Shown piece by piece: positions 11,636 to 23,495 of a DNA stretch of 57,728 nucleotides. The position numbers were made by a program, and so were the translations under genes. The stretch comes from Saccoglossus kowalevskii (lineage: Eukaryota; Hemichordata; Enteropneusta; Harrimaniidae), in the NCBI RefSeq assembly GCF_000003605.2, contig NW_003119426.1:362378-420105 (forward strand), in the 5' to 3' direction. The notes beneath the pieces were generated by a model. It was not told the DNA's origin and made no database searches. It saw only the letters and a list, made by a program, of their open reading frames with translations. Position 1 is the stretch's first letter; each line of letters begins with the position of its first letter.

Positions 11636-12090
11636 ACTTGGTATTCTCATGACACATGAGCCCAGTTTTGGTGGTGTGTACTTGAGTCCAGTGTTGGTGT
11701 CACCCAGGCATATGTGTGGAAGATTGTTGTAACTCAGACACATGAACAGCCTTGGTGTCAGAAGATACATGTTTCCAGTCTTGTTGACATCCAGCCACAT
11801 GTGAACAGATTTTGAGTCACCCATGCACGATCGCCCAGTATCCTGGTGCCAGACGGATACATGTGTCTATGGGATTCTGTAAAACAGCCCCATCTCTATG
11901 TTATGAAATCTCGTATATATGCAAGTAATGTCTTCTCATCTATATGCATTACGTATTGACTAGACTACAAAACATAAACAAATCACAGATGACATAGGTA
12001 ACACTCAAGCAAATGTGTCTAGTATTTGTGTCACTAAGGCACATGATTCAGTCACATGTAGGTATCACTAGGACACATCTGTCAAATATC
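11636..12090. repeat. Degenerate minisatellite, about 28-30 bp unit
   Basis: Repeated variants of a unit close to CACATGTGTCCAGTCTTGG plus GTGTCACCCAGA are readable at 11640, 11668, 11696, 11726, 11753, 11783 and onward, spaced 27-32 bp apart. Units are heavily mutated. The antisense 108-codon frame 11498-11824 is produced by the repeat. The same family forms the array at 19780-20440. Confidence 0.75.
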
Positions 12091-13242
12091 GTTGTACTGG
12101 TACAATATTTTGGACGGTTGTTGGAATTTGAAATCATAATACCACAGACGGAAGAACTGATGATATTCTGATGATAGCTGACTGTCAATTACTTCACAGA
12201 ATACACTACATACACTTCATTATGCATGTGCAAGGGGTGTGGGCATTTAACGTGTGTCACCATTTTCTTTTTTCAAAATATTCGTATTGCCTCAACCATA
12301 AATTAGAGTAGATAAGTATACCAAATACAGGTCCAAGATAAAACCGCTCTGCAAACCATAGTTTTGCCTGAATGGTCACTGAAAAGACAGGGGTGTCGAC
12401 AACTGGATGCTTATTTTTTTTTTATATAGGAACGACTCCTACAGTCGGGGCCTACACTTGTTACCCGTATAGCTTGACCCAAGCGCGACTCTTTTATATT
12501 CCAAACTAACAGAATTTAATACAAGCTACAAATTGATGAACAAGCACTCAAAATAGAAAGATATAATATATTCATAATGTATATTAATTTTGTTAAACAC
12601 TGATCCTTCAGTATGCTCTATACAACGTTATCTTACTTGTTGTTTGGTTTATTTAGCTGTTAATCCAAGATAAAGTCAAAACCATGTGATCAACCATAAC
12701 TAACATTTCAATGATTAATGCACTTGTACATGATACAAGCAAAATTTAGATTAATGTAGTTTTTGAAAATGTTTAAAAACATTTTATGTGATTTTCTGTT
12801 AATTAGTTATGGTGCATTAAAATTGTTATCAGTAATATTGACAGTACATATATAAAAACGATGATGCAATAAAATGTACACATCTATAAACAATTGTGCT
12901 GTTGAACCATCTTGCTGCGAATAAGTAAATGGTTACTAGGGACACACCCTTTCCACAACAAAGTATTTTAATATCCAGTATTATTAAAAGAATATTTACA
13001 ATAGACCCCTAGTAAATAGATACATGGATGAAATCACTTTACCTGCAAATAGTTTACTCAAATTTTAATTGGTTATTTCCGATCAATCAGAAAATCAGAA
13101 TGACAATAAAGACCCAAGCCCACTATGAGTTTTGATTCCTAAATAGGCTTGGACTCATAATGAACATTTCCAATTGTTTTCATCGCAAATAACATCGCCT
13201 TTAATCATTCCATGACATGTTGCAGCGAATGATTGAATATCT
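12091..13242. other. Spacer, no gene seen
   Basis: AT-rich. A T-tract (12413-12422) precedes an unusual GC-richer block (12425-12490, AGGAACGACTCCTACAGTCG onward). That block contains a short hairpin-forming pair (CGACT/AGTCG) and may be part of a short repeat. I see no protein signature. Confidence 0.4.
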
Positions 13243-13287
13243 ACAGTTATGTAATCGTTTCACAGAGGTAGTGTCGTTCTGTTGTTT
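13243..13287 (+). pseudogene. Isolated 45-nt copy of methyltransferase exon 2
   Basis: 42 of 45 bases match 17383-17427 inside exon 2 of the methyltransferase gene (block around ACAGTTATGTAATCGTTTCA). The flanks do not align, except for a short 'CGAATGATTG' just upstream that resembles the exon start at 17292. The copy is too short to code. It may be the survivor of a deleted duplicate exon or filler DNA from a repaired break. Confidence 0.8.
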
Positions 13288-15297
13288 AATGTAATTAAAG
13301 CATTACACTATTGTGTGCACTGCATAAAAAGTCACTTTGTCGTTTGTAACATGAAATACATGTATTGACAAATATTAGTAGTTTCTAGGCCAAGATCGGG
13401 TTCTGAATTCCTCTAATGTCTACCTTGTACATTCGCTGTATATGCCTGAATACGAGGTATAGTTTTTTAGCTTTAAACAGAATAAACGTAACAAAACGAA
13501 CAAACATAACAAAAATAAATAGTTGTGAAAAATGTTGATAATACAATTATACACTATTATAAAATTAACTGACAATGGAATGTAAAACAATTCAGTTAAT
13601 TAGGAAATGATAACAATTGATCTCGAATGAAACTAAACTAAACTGAATAAAAAAATGAGCGTAATATATTTACCTACCTTCATATTCATATTGAGTTGGT
13701 GGTACGGACACATGGAGAGGGACGAAATATCAAGTAAATAGCAAATACACAAAATGGCTGAATATCAAATGAACCACTCGTTCAGCTTTATTCACATACT
13801 TATATAGGGTATGTGGTAACATAAAAGCTGCGCTACATGCAATGGGAACAGGATTCGTTCATTTGTTGCATTGATATTTAAATGAGATCAATACACCTTA
13901 GCTTTTAAGTTATTTTGATCATTAATAATTTTCCAATATATCAATTTAACATACATCTAAAGCTAAAGTGTAAATACAGATTGAATAAAAATGAAATCAA
14001 GTATATTTTAGTTCATTAATCTAATTTTGTTTGTTATATTTCAACAATTCAGTAAATTAAATATATACACATGTGAAAATTAAATTAGATTCAACATTAC
14101 AATACAATACAAAAGATTTAATAATACACATATTGGGTTTATTGATTCCCCTAGACCTTCTAAGTGTGAGTGGTTCAATGTCCCTGTGTGTATCAATATG
14201 TGACATACATTCCAATCTTTCCTCTCAATTAATGCAATACATACAATTAAAAGTCATTGACTAGTGGGCCAATATCACTTTTTAAGTTTGCAGGGTATTC
14301 ATGTATGTTTAAGCTTATGCTAGTAATAGTAGAGTTTGTTATTTCGAGAATAGTCATCAATAACTACTTAGTAACTACTAGATAATGGTCTGAAGGTAAG
14401 AGACTGTACATGTCGGTTGCAATGCTCGACCATACAGTTGCAGGTAAAGGTGTCGGTTTTCAATGGCTCGCGAATCGCTATACCGACAAGCGTAACAATC
14501 AGCGACGGTTTTGTCAGTTAACGTGTCCTTTGCGGGAAACCGCATCATTGTCTCGCATAATTTTTTTTCATGGTCCAAGATAACCTTCAATGCAAAGCAG
14601 ACCATCCAAGTCTGGAGCGACTGTGGAACCACTATTTTCGAACCTCAATCACAATTCGTTTTTAATTTGATTGAATACTTTAAGAAATTCGCCATTTACC
14701 GTTTATGCCAATTAATAGTTGTCGAACATTATAATACATATCATTACTTAATAACACAATTAGTAATAAGATTATATTATATTAAAGTATGATCAAATAT
14801 GTATTTATACATATATTTACTGTGAAATTGGTAGTGATATAGGGCTAGGACGGGGCATTGACTTGTAGCTCACTTACCTGTAAACCTCACAGCCAGAATA
14901 CCGATATATACAAATTCATTATTGCAAACAAAATATACACAGGGTACAATTATTCAAAGCAGAGAGGTCAGTTTCTTTCACGTTTTTGCTTACAGGATGC
15001 CTGGTTCACTGTCTCATGGTTAACTCGATTTCATTGCCCAATACAGAATGATTGTGCCTGCTTTACCATGCATGTTGTACTTCCGAGACATATCTGCAGG
15101 ACGAAGGTTACCTTGTAAACCTGGGCCGTTGGGCGCGATAAGCGGACGTATTTTTTTACGTAAGGGGGTCAGATTTTTCATGTAATGGGCCGATTTTAAA
15201 GTAGCTGATCGATTGTGTATATGGGCCACCGTATGTGAGCGTTTGAAGTGTGATGTAATTTCCTTTATCTAAATATAGACCACAGTCCCGGTCCACC
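13288..15297. other. Upstream region of the methyltransferase gene
   Basis: AT-rich with one GC-richer island, 14378-14632. It is open on both strands (84 codons on the -, 93 on the + from 14511), but neither translation resembles a known family. No TATA box at a convincing distance from the ATG at 15298. The start of a weak dispersed repeat (CCAAGATCGGGTTCTGAAT, about 13389) resembles 30851-30870. Confidence 0.4.
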
Positions 15298-18200
15298 ATG
15301 AATTACAATATAGTAGACGTCTATTCCAAACACAGGCACGTCCAACATGATATTACTATGCAAACTCTAGCTTTACTGGATGGTCACTGGAAAGACGGAG
15401 AAGTCGTTTTGGATGTTGGTTGTGGGACTGGCAACGACTCTGAAATGATTGCTGAAATGGGCAATGTTAGCAGTGTGATAGGTAATGCTCATGTAGCGCG
15501 TGTGCTGACTGCACGCTATTTCAATTCAGATATTTGGTATATCTCCAGGGCATAGGAATTACCAACAACTGGATACACACTGGCTCTTTCCGGTAGGGGT
15601 TTAAATCATGTGGTCAATTCCATTAAAATCTCTCCTTTTAGATTCAGAAACATTAATCGAGTGAACTTAAGGCCTATACTGACCCCGTATTGGCACACAC
15701 GACAGTATTTCCAGGGGGGCTACTTGCATAGAAGTTCAATACGGGTATGTGCCGCCCGACTGGGGTGTCATTTCACGTTATTTTGTTTAGAAATGGGTGG
15801 TCATTTATCAATGTTCTGGTTTAGAAGTGTGTAGCATTTATTTTCTTTTTCACAGGTTCTTTTATTCAAAGCCAGATACCGGAAAAGGCTGAATAAAATG
15901 CATCACCCGGATGAGCTCACTGGTTGGGAAAGTTGTGAGCTGGGTGTTTTTTTTGTTTTGTTTTTTTGCTGAAAACACTTTTAGTGTTTAGAAGTGGGTA
16001 TATAAATAGAAAAAAAATGGTTTAGAAGTGAGTATGGTTTACGAGAGGTGGGCTGCATACCGTTATCCACATAATGTGGAAGTAGCCCCCCGGGCAGTAT
16101 CTCTATGAATCAGTTCATATAGTGAAGGTCGTGCGATCACATCACTCAGTGGACGACTTGCAAATTGTCTATGCTTTATAATAATCGCGTTAAGGGTATG
16201 TTTACCGCCTAAATAGAATCCACAGTGCAGACGGAAAGAATCGGGGACAAGCTACAAATTGATTAGTACTCATTTTTGAATTTCCATTCTGTATTGAAAC
16301 TTAGTACATGGTTGTTGTTTGTGTAGATTAAGTAGGTACTAAAATTCTGTGCATATTAAACACCTAATGTGCACTCAGAATAGTTGAAATTTAGTTGCGC
16401 ATACCACTCGTATCACTTGAATGTTTGATCATGCACTAGGTGAGTGGTTATTCGGGTACCCGTGATTCATTTTATCAATATTGGACCAGAAAAACATTTC
16501 ATTCGAAATTTCCTTGTGACAGTTTTGAATTGATCAGCTAATAATAACAATCCAGTTAAGTCTGGTAGCATAATTAATTTCATAATACAACATTGGTTTC
16601 TATGATAATTATATGCTGTGCATATTCGTTGTATTTTGCTTCGCTGGAAGCTGAGATTTTCAGACTTCAGTTCCGAACAAATGTTAGTTGCTTTTAATTT
16701 GTGTGATTTTCAAATTATTATTAACAACAGACATTTTATTAAATCAATTGATTGTTTTAATACTAATTAGTTCTGTATAACTTTGGTAGTATTTTTATGA
16801 TGAAATGAACATGTATTCACTCCGCTGAGTGTTATTTTACTGGGTGTGCAGTTTATTCAGCTTATAAGAGTCGGATAATAAAATTACGAGGTACCACTTG
16901 TTAGCCGTGTTTAGGGTTCACCATTGTATATTCTTTGCGGGTAGAAAGTCTGTGAAAGTTACTTTTTCTTTTTCACTAAGTTTGTGCTAAAGTTACGTTC
17001 CTCAATCCGATCGATTTGATTATTTAAACTATATTATAAGCGAGGAGATGCGGGAGAGATGGTTTCGAGTTAAAACAGATTCCTTTTTTTCCGTCATTTA
17101 GTTTTTAGATAGATTTGCCAGAAATAAAATCCATGGGGATGTGTATATATTGTCACAGTGACATGAACATTAACTGGCAGATATAAACTCACTAATTTAA
17201 AAGCAATTGGACATAACTATTTACAAGTGTTTCCATTGCAAAGAGCGGATATAATGAAACATTTTATTTTCAGGTGTTGACATTTCACCGAAAATGATTG
17301 CTCATGCTAAGTCGCATCACAAGATTTCTGGAAAAATGGAGTATTTACAAGGAGATGTATGTACGTTAGTGGACGACCATCCACAGTTATGTAATCGTTT
17401 CACAAAGGCAGTTTCGTTCTGTTGTTTTCATTGGTTTGAAAATCAAAAAGACGCACTCAAAAATGTGTACGCGTGTTTACGTGATGGCGGTGAATGTGTG
17501 ATATATGTCTTGTACAAGAGCAGCCCATTACATGACACTAATAAGCAGATGGCTTGTCATGAACAATGGAAAGACTTACTACAGGTTTGACATATTATTT
17601 ATCTTCTCGTCGATCATCTAGTATAATGATGGAAAAGTATAATTATAATTAATTAAGTATTATAATTCACCAAATTATAAAAAGAATGTGTGTACCTGGT
17701 AGCAGTTTCCGACATTAAGTGTCACTGTTGTCTCTCCTAGCTTTTTGATATGTGTAAATTACAGTGCTGTTGGTACGCATATAGTTCAATTTTCCACAAA
17801 AACCATTACAATTTCCTAAAATACAAACTGTGTGTATATATTTTGTACTTTATCAAGGGTTTCAATGGCGGAATTTATTTATATCCGGGAAGCCCAGCAG
17901 GATTTGCTGAAATGGTAAAGTCATGTGGCTTTACTGACGTCAAATGTTACTCTGATAACGTAATAGTGAAAATGCACTCGACAGAAGAGATGAAAGGTGA
18001 CAACATGTACACTTTATCATATTTTGACAATATTTTTGGCTATAATTATAAGACTAGACGGGTACTATTATTTTGATCGCGGGTAATGCTGGTGGCAAAT
18101 TTAGAACGTTTTTTTTTTAACGCCATATATCAAACTGCCTAGTAAGTATAATGGCAAAAATATACATCGTCACTTGATTAAACAATTTCGAGTTTTAAAA

Positions 18201-18667
18201 ACTGAAAAAAACTCACTGTTTTGCTTTAACATTTTGCTATATGGAACAATATCTACACAATTGTACAAAGTGAACCAATGTCGTGTTTCTCAAAAATATA
18301 TGAATAGGCTTTTGCTTTGTCTGAACAGCAACATTGTGTAAAAGTAAAACTACAAAAATGTATTTACCTGGGAAAAATGTTCCATATAGTTTATAAAGAC
18401 GAATGCATGAGAGGCATCCGAGCTTTATTGGAAATAATATCTTTGCCCCTTTCCCAAATTAGTGAATCTCTTCTACGATTGTTATCTATTTTATATTTTC
18501 TAGATTCTATTAGACCAGTTCCTGGTCAGCTTACTGTGATACCACCAAATCAACAGGAAGATTTCCTTCAAGATTGGCTACATGATTTTGACAGAATCAT
18601 TTCACATGATGGTTCAGAAACTAGGATTTATAATAATCCGTCGCTATTTGTTTGGGCAAAAAAGTAA
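15298..18667 (+). CDS. SAM-dependent methyltransferase (JHAMT-like), 4 exons
   Basis: This is a class I methyltransferase using S-adenosylmethionine, most like the 'juvenile hormone acid O-methyltransferase-like' group of animals; the substrate is unknown here. The exons are 15298-15481, 17274-17584, 17858-17996 and 18504-18667. All introns are GT-AG and phases fit exactly, giving 265 residues, a normal family length. Motif I is 'LDVGCGTGN' at residues 38-46. Motif II is 'GVDISPKMI' from residue 62, spanning the first splice junction. The acidic post-motif is 'YLQGDVC', and 'FCCFHWF' lies at the usual motif IV position. The C-terminal half has 'FAEMVKSCGF' and ends 'PSLFVWAKK'. No signal peptide or membrane segment, so a cytosolic enzyme is expected. 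Intron 1 carries a MITE. No operon-like neighbour. The family is sure, the exact reaction is not. Confidence 0.88.
15712..16094. mobile_element. CAGGGG-ended MITE in methyltransferase intron 1
   Basis: The left end CAGGGGGGCTACTTGCAT pairs with the inverse of the right end (CCCGGGGGGCTACTTCCA). The subterminal blocks ACGGGTATGTGCCGCCC and its inverted, diverged partner near 16045-16065 also match. Flanks CAGTATTTC (15703-15711) and CAGTATCTC (16095-16103) look like an 8-9 bp target duplication with one mismatch. CAGGG ends with an 8-bp duplication suggest the hAT group. The interior has four 'GTTTAGAARTG' repeats. Confidence 0.7.
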
Positions 18668-18934
18668 AACTATTTCAAGGGATCACTGACTTCTGGAATT
18701 CAATTTAGTACACAGATACATTTTTAGTACAAATCCACGCATGGTAATTATGTACATAATAATATAATTAACATGTTCTTTGTGAATGTTTGTACAATTT
18801 CGTGTTTGCTGCTAGTATAGTTTAATATCTGATGATGGTTTCTAGTTAATCTGTGCATATTAATACCGATCAAATGAAGTGAACTTGATACGCACATAGA
18901 CTCCTTTTAAATATTGTCTTTCGGTTGCTCGTGC

Positions 18935-18940
18935 AATAAA
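18935..18940 (+). terminator. Candidate poly(A) signal of the methyltransferase gene
   Basis: AATAAA in CGTGCAATAAACTGC, 268 nt after the stop codon. It is the first canonical hexamer downstream that I found. Confidence 0.4.
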
Positions 18941-19779
18941 CTGCAAATATACCATAATATAGCAACCTTCATGATATCCATAAAATTGTCATACTGTTAT
19001 ATTATCAAGCTGTTATATTATAACTATCTGTACAGGTGCTTTTTGTAATAAGGGGGTTTATGGGTATCCATGACGATATGTCAATTCTCTATTTTTAATG
19101 AATAATTTTGGTCAGAAATGTCCTATTGATTTGATACATTGAATGAACCTTTTAGATTTTAACATTTATTGTAGATATTTGAATTCTGTAACTTTATTTT
19201 CTTCTCCTTAAAACCCGCTACTCCATTTGCTTTGATATTTAGTATATGTGTACCGTGCAGTGACCCCTATCAACTATCATTACTTCATTTTTTTAGTTTT
19301 AGCAAATAGTTTTGTAAGTTTTCTCAAACATGTTGGCTTCTTCTTGAACGCGTCTACAGGGTAAATCTCTATTAGATTTGAACATTTCGTGATGATACCT
19401 TGATTTATCTAATTTTAAAGAATATTGTTGTAATTTTTGGTGAAATTTATACGTTTGACTTCCTCTTGACTACTGCTACGTTAATTGCCTTGATACTCGA
19501 TATATGTTTATCTTGGCTGTACACCTAGTAGGTCAGTTCCTTTTGTAACATATAGGAGAACGCTCTACTAATTCACAGACACCTGAACCAGAGTTGATAA
19601 ATATACTACTTGGGTATTATTGAATGTATCTTTATTAGTGATCATATAAATATATGCGAGACAAATCATGATTACTAGTATTTGGTTTTATGTAACTGTG
19701 CATGCCATTAGTGTTGCAAACGTTTCACCTTATTATTGGCATATATTTTAGCAGTACCTTAGCAGCACATCATTATCAA
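18941..19779. other. 3' flank of the methyltransferase gene
   Basis: T-rich AT-biased DNA. No frame or motif seen. Confidence 0.4.
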
Positions 19780-20440
19780 GGTTGTATATGTCACACAGTC
19801 ACATGCGTTCAATATGGGTATCACTCAGTCACATAGATCCATCGTTGATGTTACTCAGGCACACAAGGGTGTAAGGTCTGTAAGGGCGTCACCTTGGCAC
19901 TCATGCCCAGTACTGATATCTAGGCACATGTGTTCAGTATTATATCACCCGGATACATGTATCCAGTCCTGAGAATACATATATATGTATTGTCACCAAG
20001 GGATAATTATCCAAGCTCGGTGTCAAGTCTTGGTGGCATGTGTGTCATGTCTTGTGAGTCACTCACATGTGCCCAACGTTAGGCACATGTGATTAGTCAT
20101 AGTGTCGCCTGACACAGCCATATATGCCAATCTTGGTGAGTAAAGTCTTGGTGTCAGACAGCCACATATGCCCGGTCTTAAAGTCATCTAGACACTTGCG
20201 TTCAGTGTTGCCTCACTCAGACACGTTTGCAGTCCTGACACTTTACGCATATGTATTGTTTTCGCAAAGCCATAATTGTTCATTCTTGGGTTTAACTCAT
20301 GCACATGTGTCCAACATTAGTGTCACCCAGACACACATGTCAAGCATCACCTGACACAGCCATATATGGTGGTAATATGACACATATGTGCAGTATTGGT
20401 GTCACCCAAACACCTGTGAATAGTTTGTGTCAGAATGCCA
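19780..20440. repeat. Degenerate minisatellite, second array
   Basis: Same CACATGTG...CCAGTCTTGG...GTGTCACCCAGA-type unit as 11636-12090, spaced about 28-35 bp apart. The clearest units lie at 20124-20430. Short + frames over this interval (20124-20354, 20299-20493) are by-products of the repeat. Confidence 0.75.
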
Positions 20441-21330
20441 CATTCAGTTCGTATGGCCGCCTGTTTATATATTTAAGGCTTATATTTTATTAATTTTACT
20501 AACTTTTTAACTCGTGGGTTCGCTATGTCAACCGCTTTGAGAGCAGTTGCAATCTAATGTACCAACTTGTCCATCGCTTTTTGCTACTTTGAACGCTACT
20601 CCATAACATTATACGTTGAGCTCAAACAGTCTGGTAACACATATGGGGCTTTCACTCGATTTTTAATTAATTTTTCGAACTATTAATTGCGGGGTTGCCC
20701 GACCTTTTCAATAGATTAAAGCCATCATTGCTGACAACGATCAACATTTTATTGAAATTAGGTCCAAATTTTCAAATGTCTTTGTACATTAATTATTTTT
20801 TACGATTTTCTTTTAAAAAATCTATCATAACAGTCACGAATACCATACAATAAATTGAAATATGAAAGTACTTGCCACTGCCGATGAAGCTTAACATTGA
20901 ATACTGGCCGATCAAGTGATCATTCTACTCATAGGGTTAGATGATTCTATGTTTCAAATTTGACTAATGGCCTCTACTTGATTCTGACGCCAATTCAACA
21001 ATTTGAGGCTCATTTACGAGGCTTTTCGTCGGTTTTTCGAACTTTCCATGACGGGTTCCGAAAATATAACCACTTACGTCAAATTTTCAAACAAAATCTG
21101 CAACTTTGCAAACGCTTTACACAACTTTGTACGCTATTTTTAAACATTCAGCTCGTATGGCCGTCTGTTTATAGATGTTTGGCTTTCACTCGACTTGATA
21201 ATTTTACTAACTTTTAACTACGGGGTTCGATATGACAACCACTTAGGAATCATTTGCAATCAAATTTACCAACTTTTCAATCGCTTTTCATTACTTTGTC
21301 AGCTATTTCTTAACATTAAACGTTGAATGT
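20441..21330. repeat. Diverged tandem satellite, about 180-bp unit
   Basis: Blocks 'ATTCAGYTCGTATGGCCGYC', 'TTTCACTCGA', 'GGGTTCG', 'CAATCGCTTTTCATTACTTTG' and 'TTAACATT' recur in the same order at about 20447, 20630, 20970 and 21143. The most complete pair is 20447-20632 and 21143-21325. It sits directly against the minisatellite array. A TAATG microsatellite (21328-21345) closes it. Confidence 0.7.
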
Positions 21331-22577
21331 AATGTAATGTAATGTTATACCTTCAATATCTATTTATAACTGATATCGGGGCACATACTGTAAGGCGTAA
21401 TGTAATCTTTTATGCTATGTGGAAGGGCTACGTAATGAAATAATCTCCTAAACGACTATGACGAAAATGCTGTTCTTCTAGATAAACAAATTTGAACAAT
21501 AAGGCAAAAAGTTGGAATTAAGCATTGAAAGGCTGTGATTCGACTGTTCAAAACTACACTTTTGGTAGAGTTATAACACATTGAGGCTGTTTGGGTGGTC
21601 CAGGCAATGTCCAGTGCTTCGAACCATCGCTTCCATCAAGACAGAACACTACCAATGTTCACAAGTAATTGTCTATTCTGGCCGTACCTTTGACACTCGG
21701 TACTCAGCAGCTTTCTGGTGGCAGCACCACTTTCAAAGAAATAACTGGTGATATTGCTGACACTATTGTTAATGAAAGTGCTGACAAAGAAGCATTGGCC
21801 ACTACTATGTCTGACTAAGAACCCACGTCTGCCACATTCAATCAACAAATAAATGCACTGAAAGAAATGCTACTCCTAAATGTTATGACGAACTGGGATA
21901 GTATATTTTCTGTGAATCAAGAAAAACTCACAAATATGTTAAACTTTTACACTGCAAGGCTCATGTTTTGTCAAACTTTGCCACTGAATCAGATATAATT
22001 CTGCAGCTTTTAAAAAAAAACATGGTATGCAATCGAGACGAGTGCTGTCAGACTTTTTTTTTTCTGGGGTTGCATCCCATTTTCTTTTTTTTTCTCAATG
22101 CCAAAGTTGAAAAACTAATGTTGCATCCATACAAAGGTGGACCTGTACTATATTGCCGCGGCAGAAGAATACTACCATTCTTCTGATATATATAGCTGAC
22201 TTGCAAACACTTTTCATGATTGTAGCAGCTGCACATATAAAAAAACTGTGACATTCAGTGTCCGGAACTGTCGCCTGGCACAAAAAACATTTAAAATAAA
22301 AAGAATATGCTATGAGACATTAATAATGAAATCAGAAAAATAAAACTTCAGCTATTTTGAACATCACTAGTATTGCTTATATGGTTAGAACAATGTTACT
22401 GTTGTCATGTGATTTATGCCAAATATATGTACTAGTATTTTTGCCCAATGTGCATGTTCCTTCTTTAATTAAGATTTCATAAAAAATATATTGAATAAAA
22501 CAATTACATTTATTCAAATAATGGAGTTTCTTAGTTAGGTGTCGCATACGACTTGTTTACCACTTCCGTGTGACTGA
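21331..22577. other. Spacer with an unrecognised decayed coding-like stretch
   Basis: At 21690-22040 the + strand has coding-like pieces in shifting frames: 'EITGDIADTIVNESADKE' near 21739, and 'FCESRKTHKYVKLLHCKAH' near 21910 with a preceding stop. This looks like a dead transposon or retrogene exon. I do not recognise the family. T/A homopolymers follow at 22010-22100. Confidence 0.35.
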
Positions 22578-22755
22578 GAATGTTCTAGAACCGTACTGTG
22601 TCTGGGTGGAATTTTTAGAAGCTGTTTGAATAGATAATAGGACACTGTAGAGGGCAATAGAAGGTAATGGAACATTCTAGAAATTTGTAGTAAATTCCAG
22701 ACTCATTATGTATGCTGATGTAATGGTCTATTTATAGACAGTGTGGGTATATATA
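22578..22755 (+). promoter_or_regulatory. TATA box preceded by two perfect heat-shock elements
   Basis: Two three-unit heat-shock elements are present: GAATGTTCTAGAA at 22578-22590 and GAACATTCTAGAA at 22670-22682. Both fit nGAAnnTTCnnGAAn exactly. A strong TATA (GGTATATATAGGGG, 22746-22759) follows 63 nt after the second. About 30 nt further is an initiator-like TTCAGCACT (22765-22773). Heat-shock factor trimers bind such arrays. No known heat-shock protein follows, so this may drive an unrecognised transcript, a retroelement LTR, or be a relic. The 84-codon frame 22867-23121 downstream has no recognisable domain. Confidence 0.55.
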
Positions 22756-22759
22756 GGGG

Positions 22760-23460
22760 AGTTGTTCAGCACTGAGATCAGATCGGAGATCTCGTTGAAT
22801 TGTATTGGAGTTTAAGTATCTAGTTATTGGAGTAGTGGAGTTTTATCGCGTTATTGTACTTGATGTTTGCAGAGTATAATAATACCAGTACCAGTTGAAA
22901 CCTCATCTGTTGGCTCCGTGTTCGTATTTTATCATCGCCGCCAGGGAAGTCTTTTTGTTACTGTTGCCATTTTGGTATTTGAACCATCACACCTGTACTA
23001 TACCAATTACGGTAATATTACGTTGCGTGTGACATTAGGTCTATGCATTTGTCTGCAGTATTGCTTGTGCAATATAACATGCATCCCCTGCGTTCTGTAT
23101 CATTACAATCCGGTATTATAAATATGGACACACCCCCTGCTAATTACCACTGCATCACGCAAACCGTTGTTGAATGTTGCCATGACTACATGCAAATCAT
23201 TGCAAAACGCAATGCATCTAACTCATTTGTTCACATTATTACTGGTAGACCATATGTTAATGTTGATTGGACGTTATCGAAAAACTGCAAATATCAGCCT
23301 TAATGTTTTCTTTTAATTATTTTTAGTTGAAAATATTTATTATCCAACTTTTGAATAGTTTGAACTTCAAATCTTCTGGAATCGGCGAGGTCTGAAGTGC
23401 TGGTTACTGAGAAAACTGACCCTTGTGATCCATTTAGGTTTGGACTGTGGTTTTACTTAA
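22760..23460. other. Region downstream of the heat-shock-type promoter
   Basis: Open + frames 22867-23121 and 23043-23303 overlap in different phases. Neither resembles a known protein. It could be the body of an LTR or a non-coding transcript. The right edge is TTAA (23457-23460). Confidence 0.35.
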
Positions 23461-23495
23461 AGCGCGGTGGTCGTCGCGCAGCGCGTGTTCGAATT
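23461..23495 (+). mobile_element. TTAA-flanked MITE family 1, single end (copy B)
   Basis: AGCGCGGTGGTCGTCGCGCA directly after TTAA matches the left end of the MITE at 10634. No partner end was found downstream, so the copy is truncated. Confidence 0.7.

Noticed and set aside
11498-11824. 108-codon - strand frame
   Set aside because: Generated by a minisatellite. The amino-acid pattern follows the 28-30 bp unit.
12160-12200. CTGATGA occurrences as possible hammerhead ribozymes
   Set aside because: No GAAA partner and no closing stems at suitable positions.
20124-20430. CRISPR-like spacing of 28-35 bp units
   Set aside because: Units are degenerate and contiguous, with no constant repeat alternating with unique spacers. 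This is a eukaryotic minisatellite.
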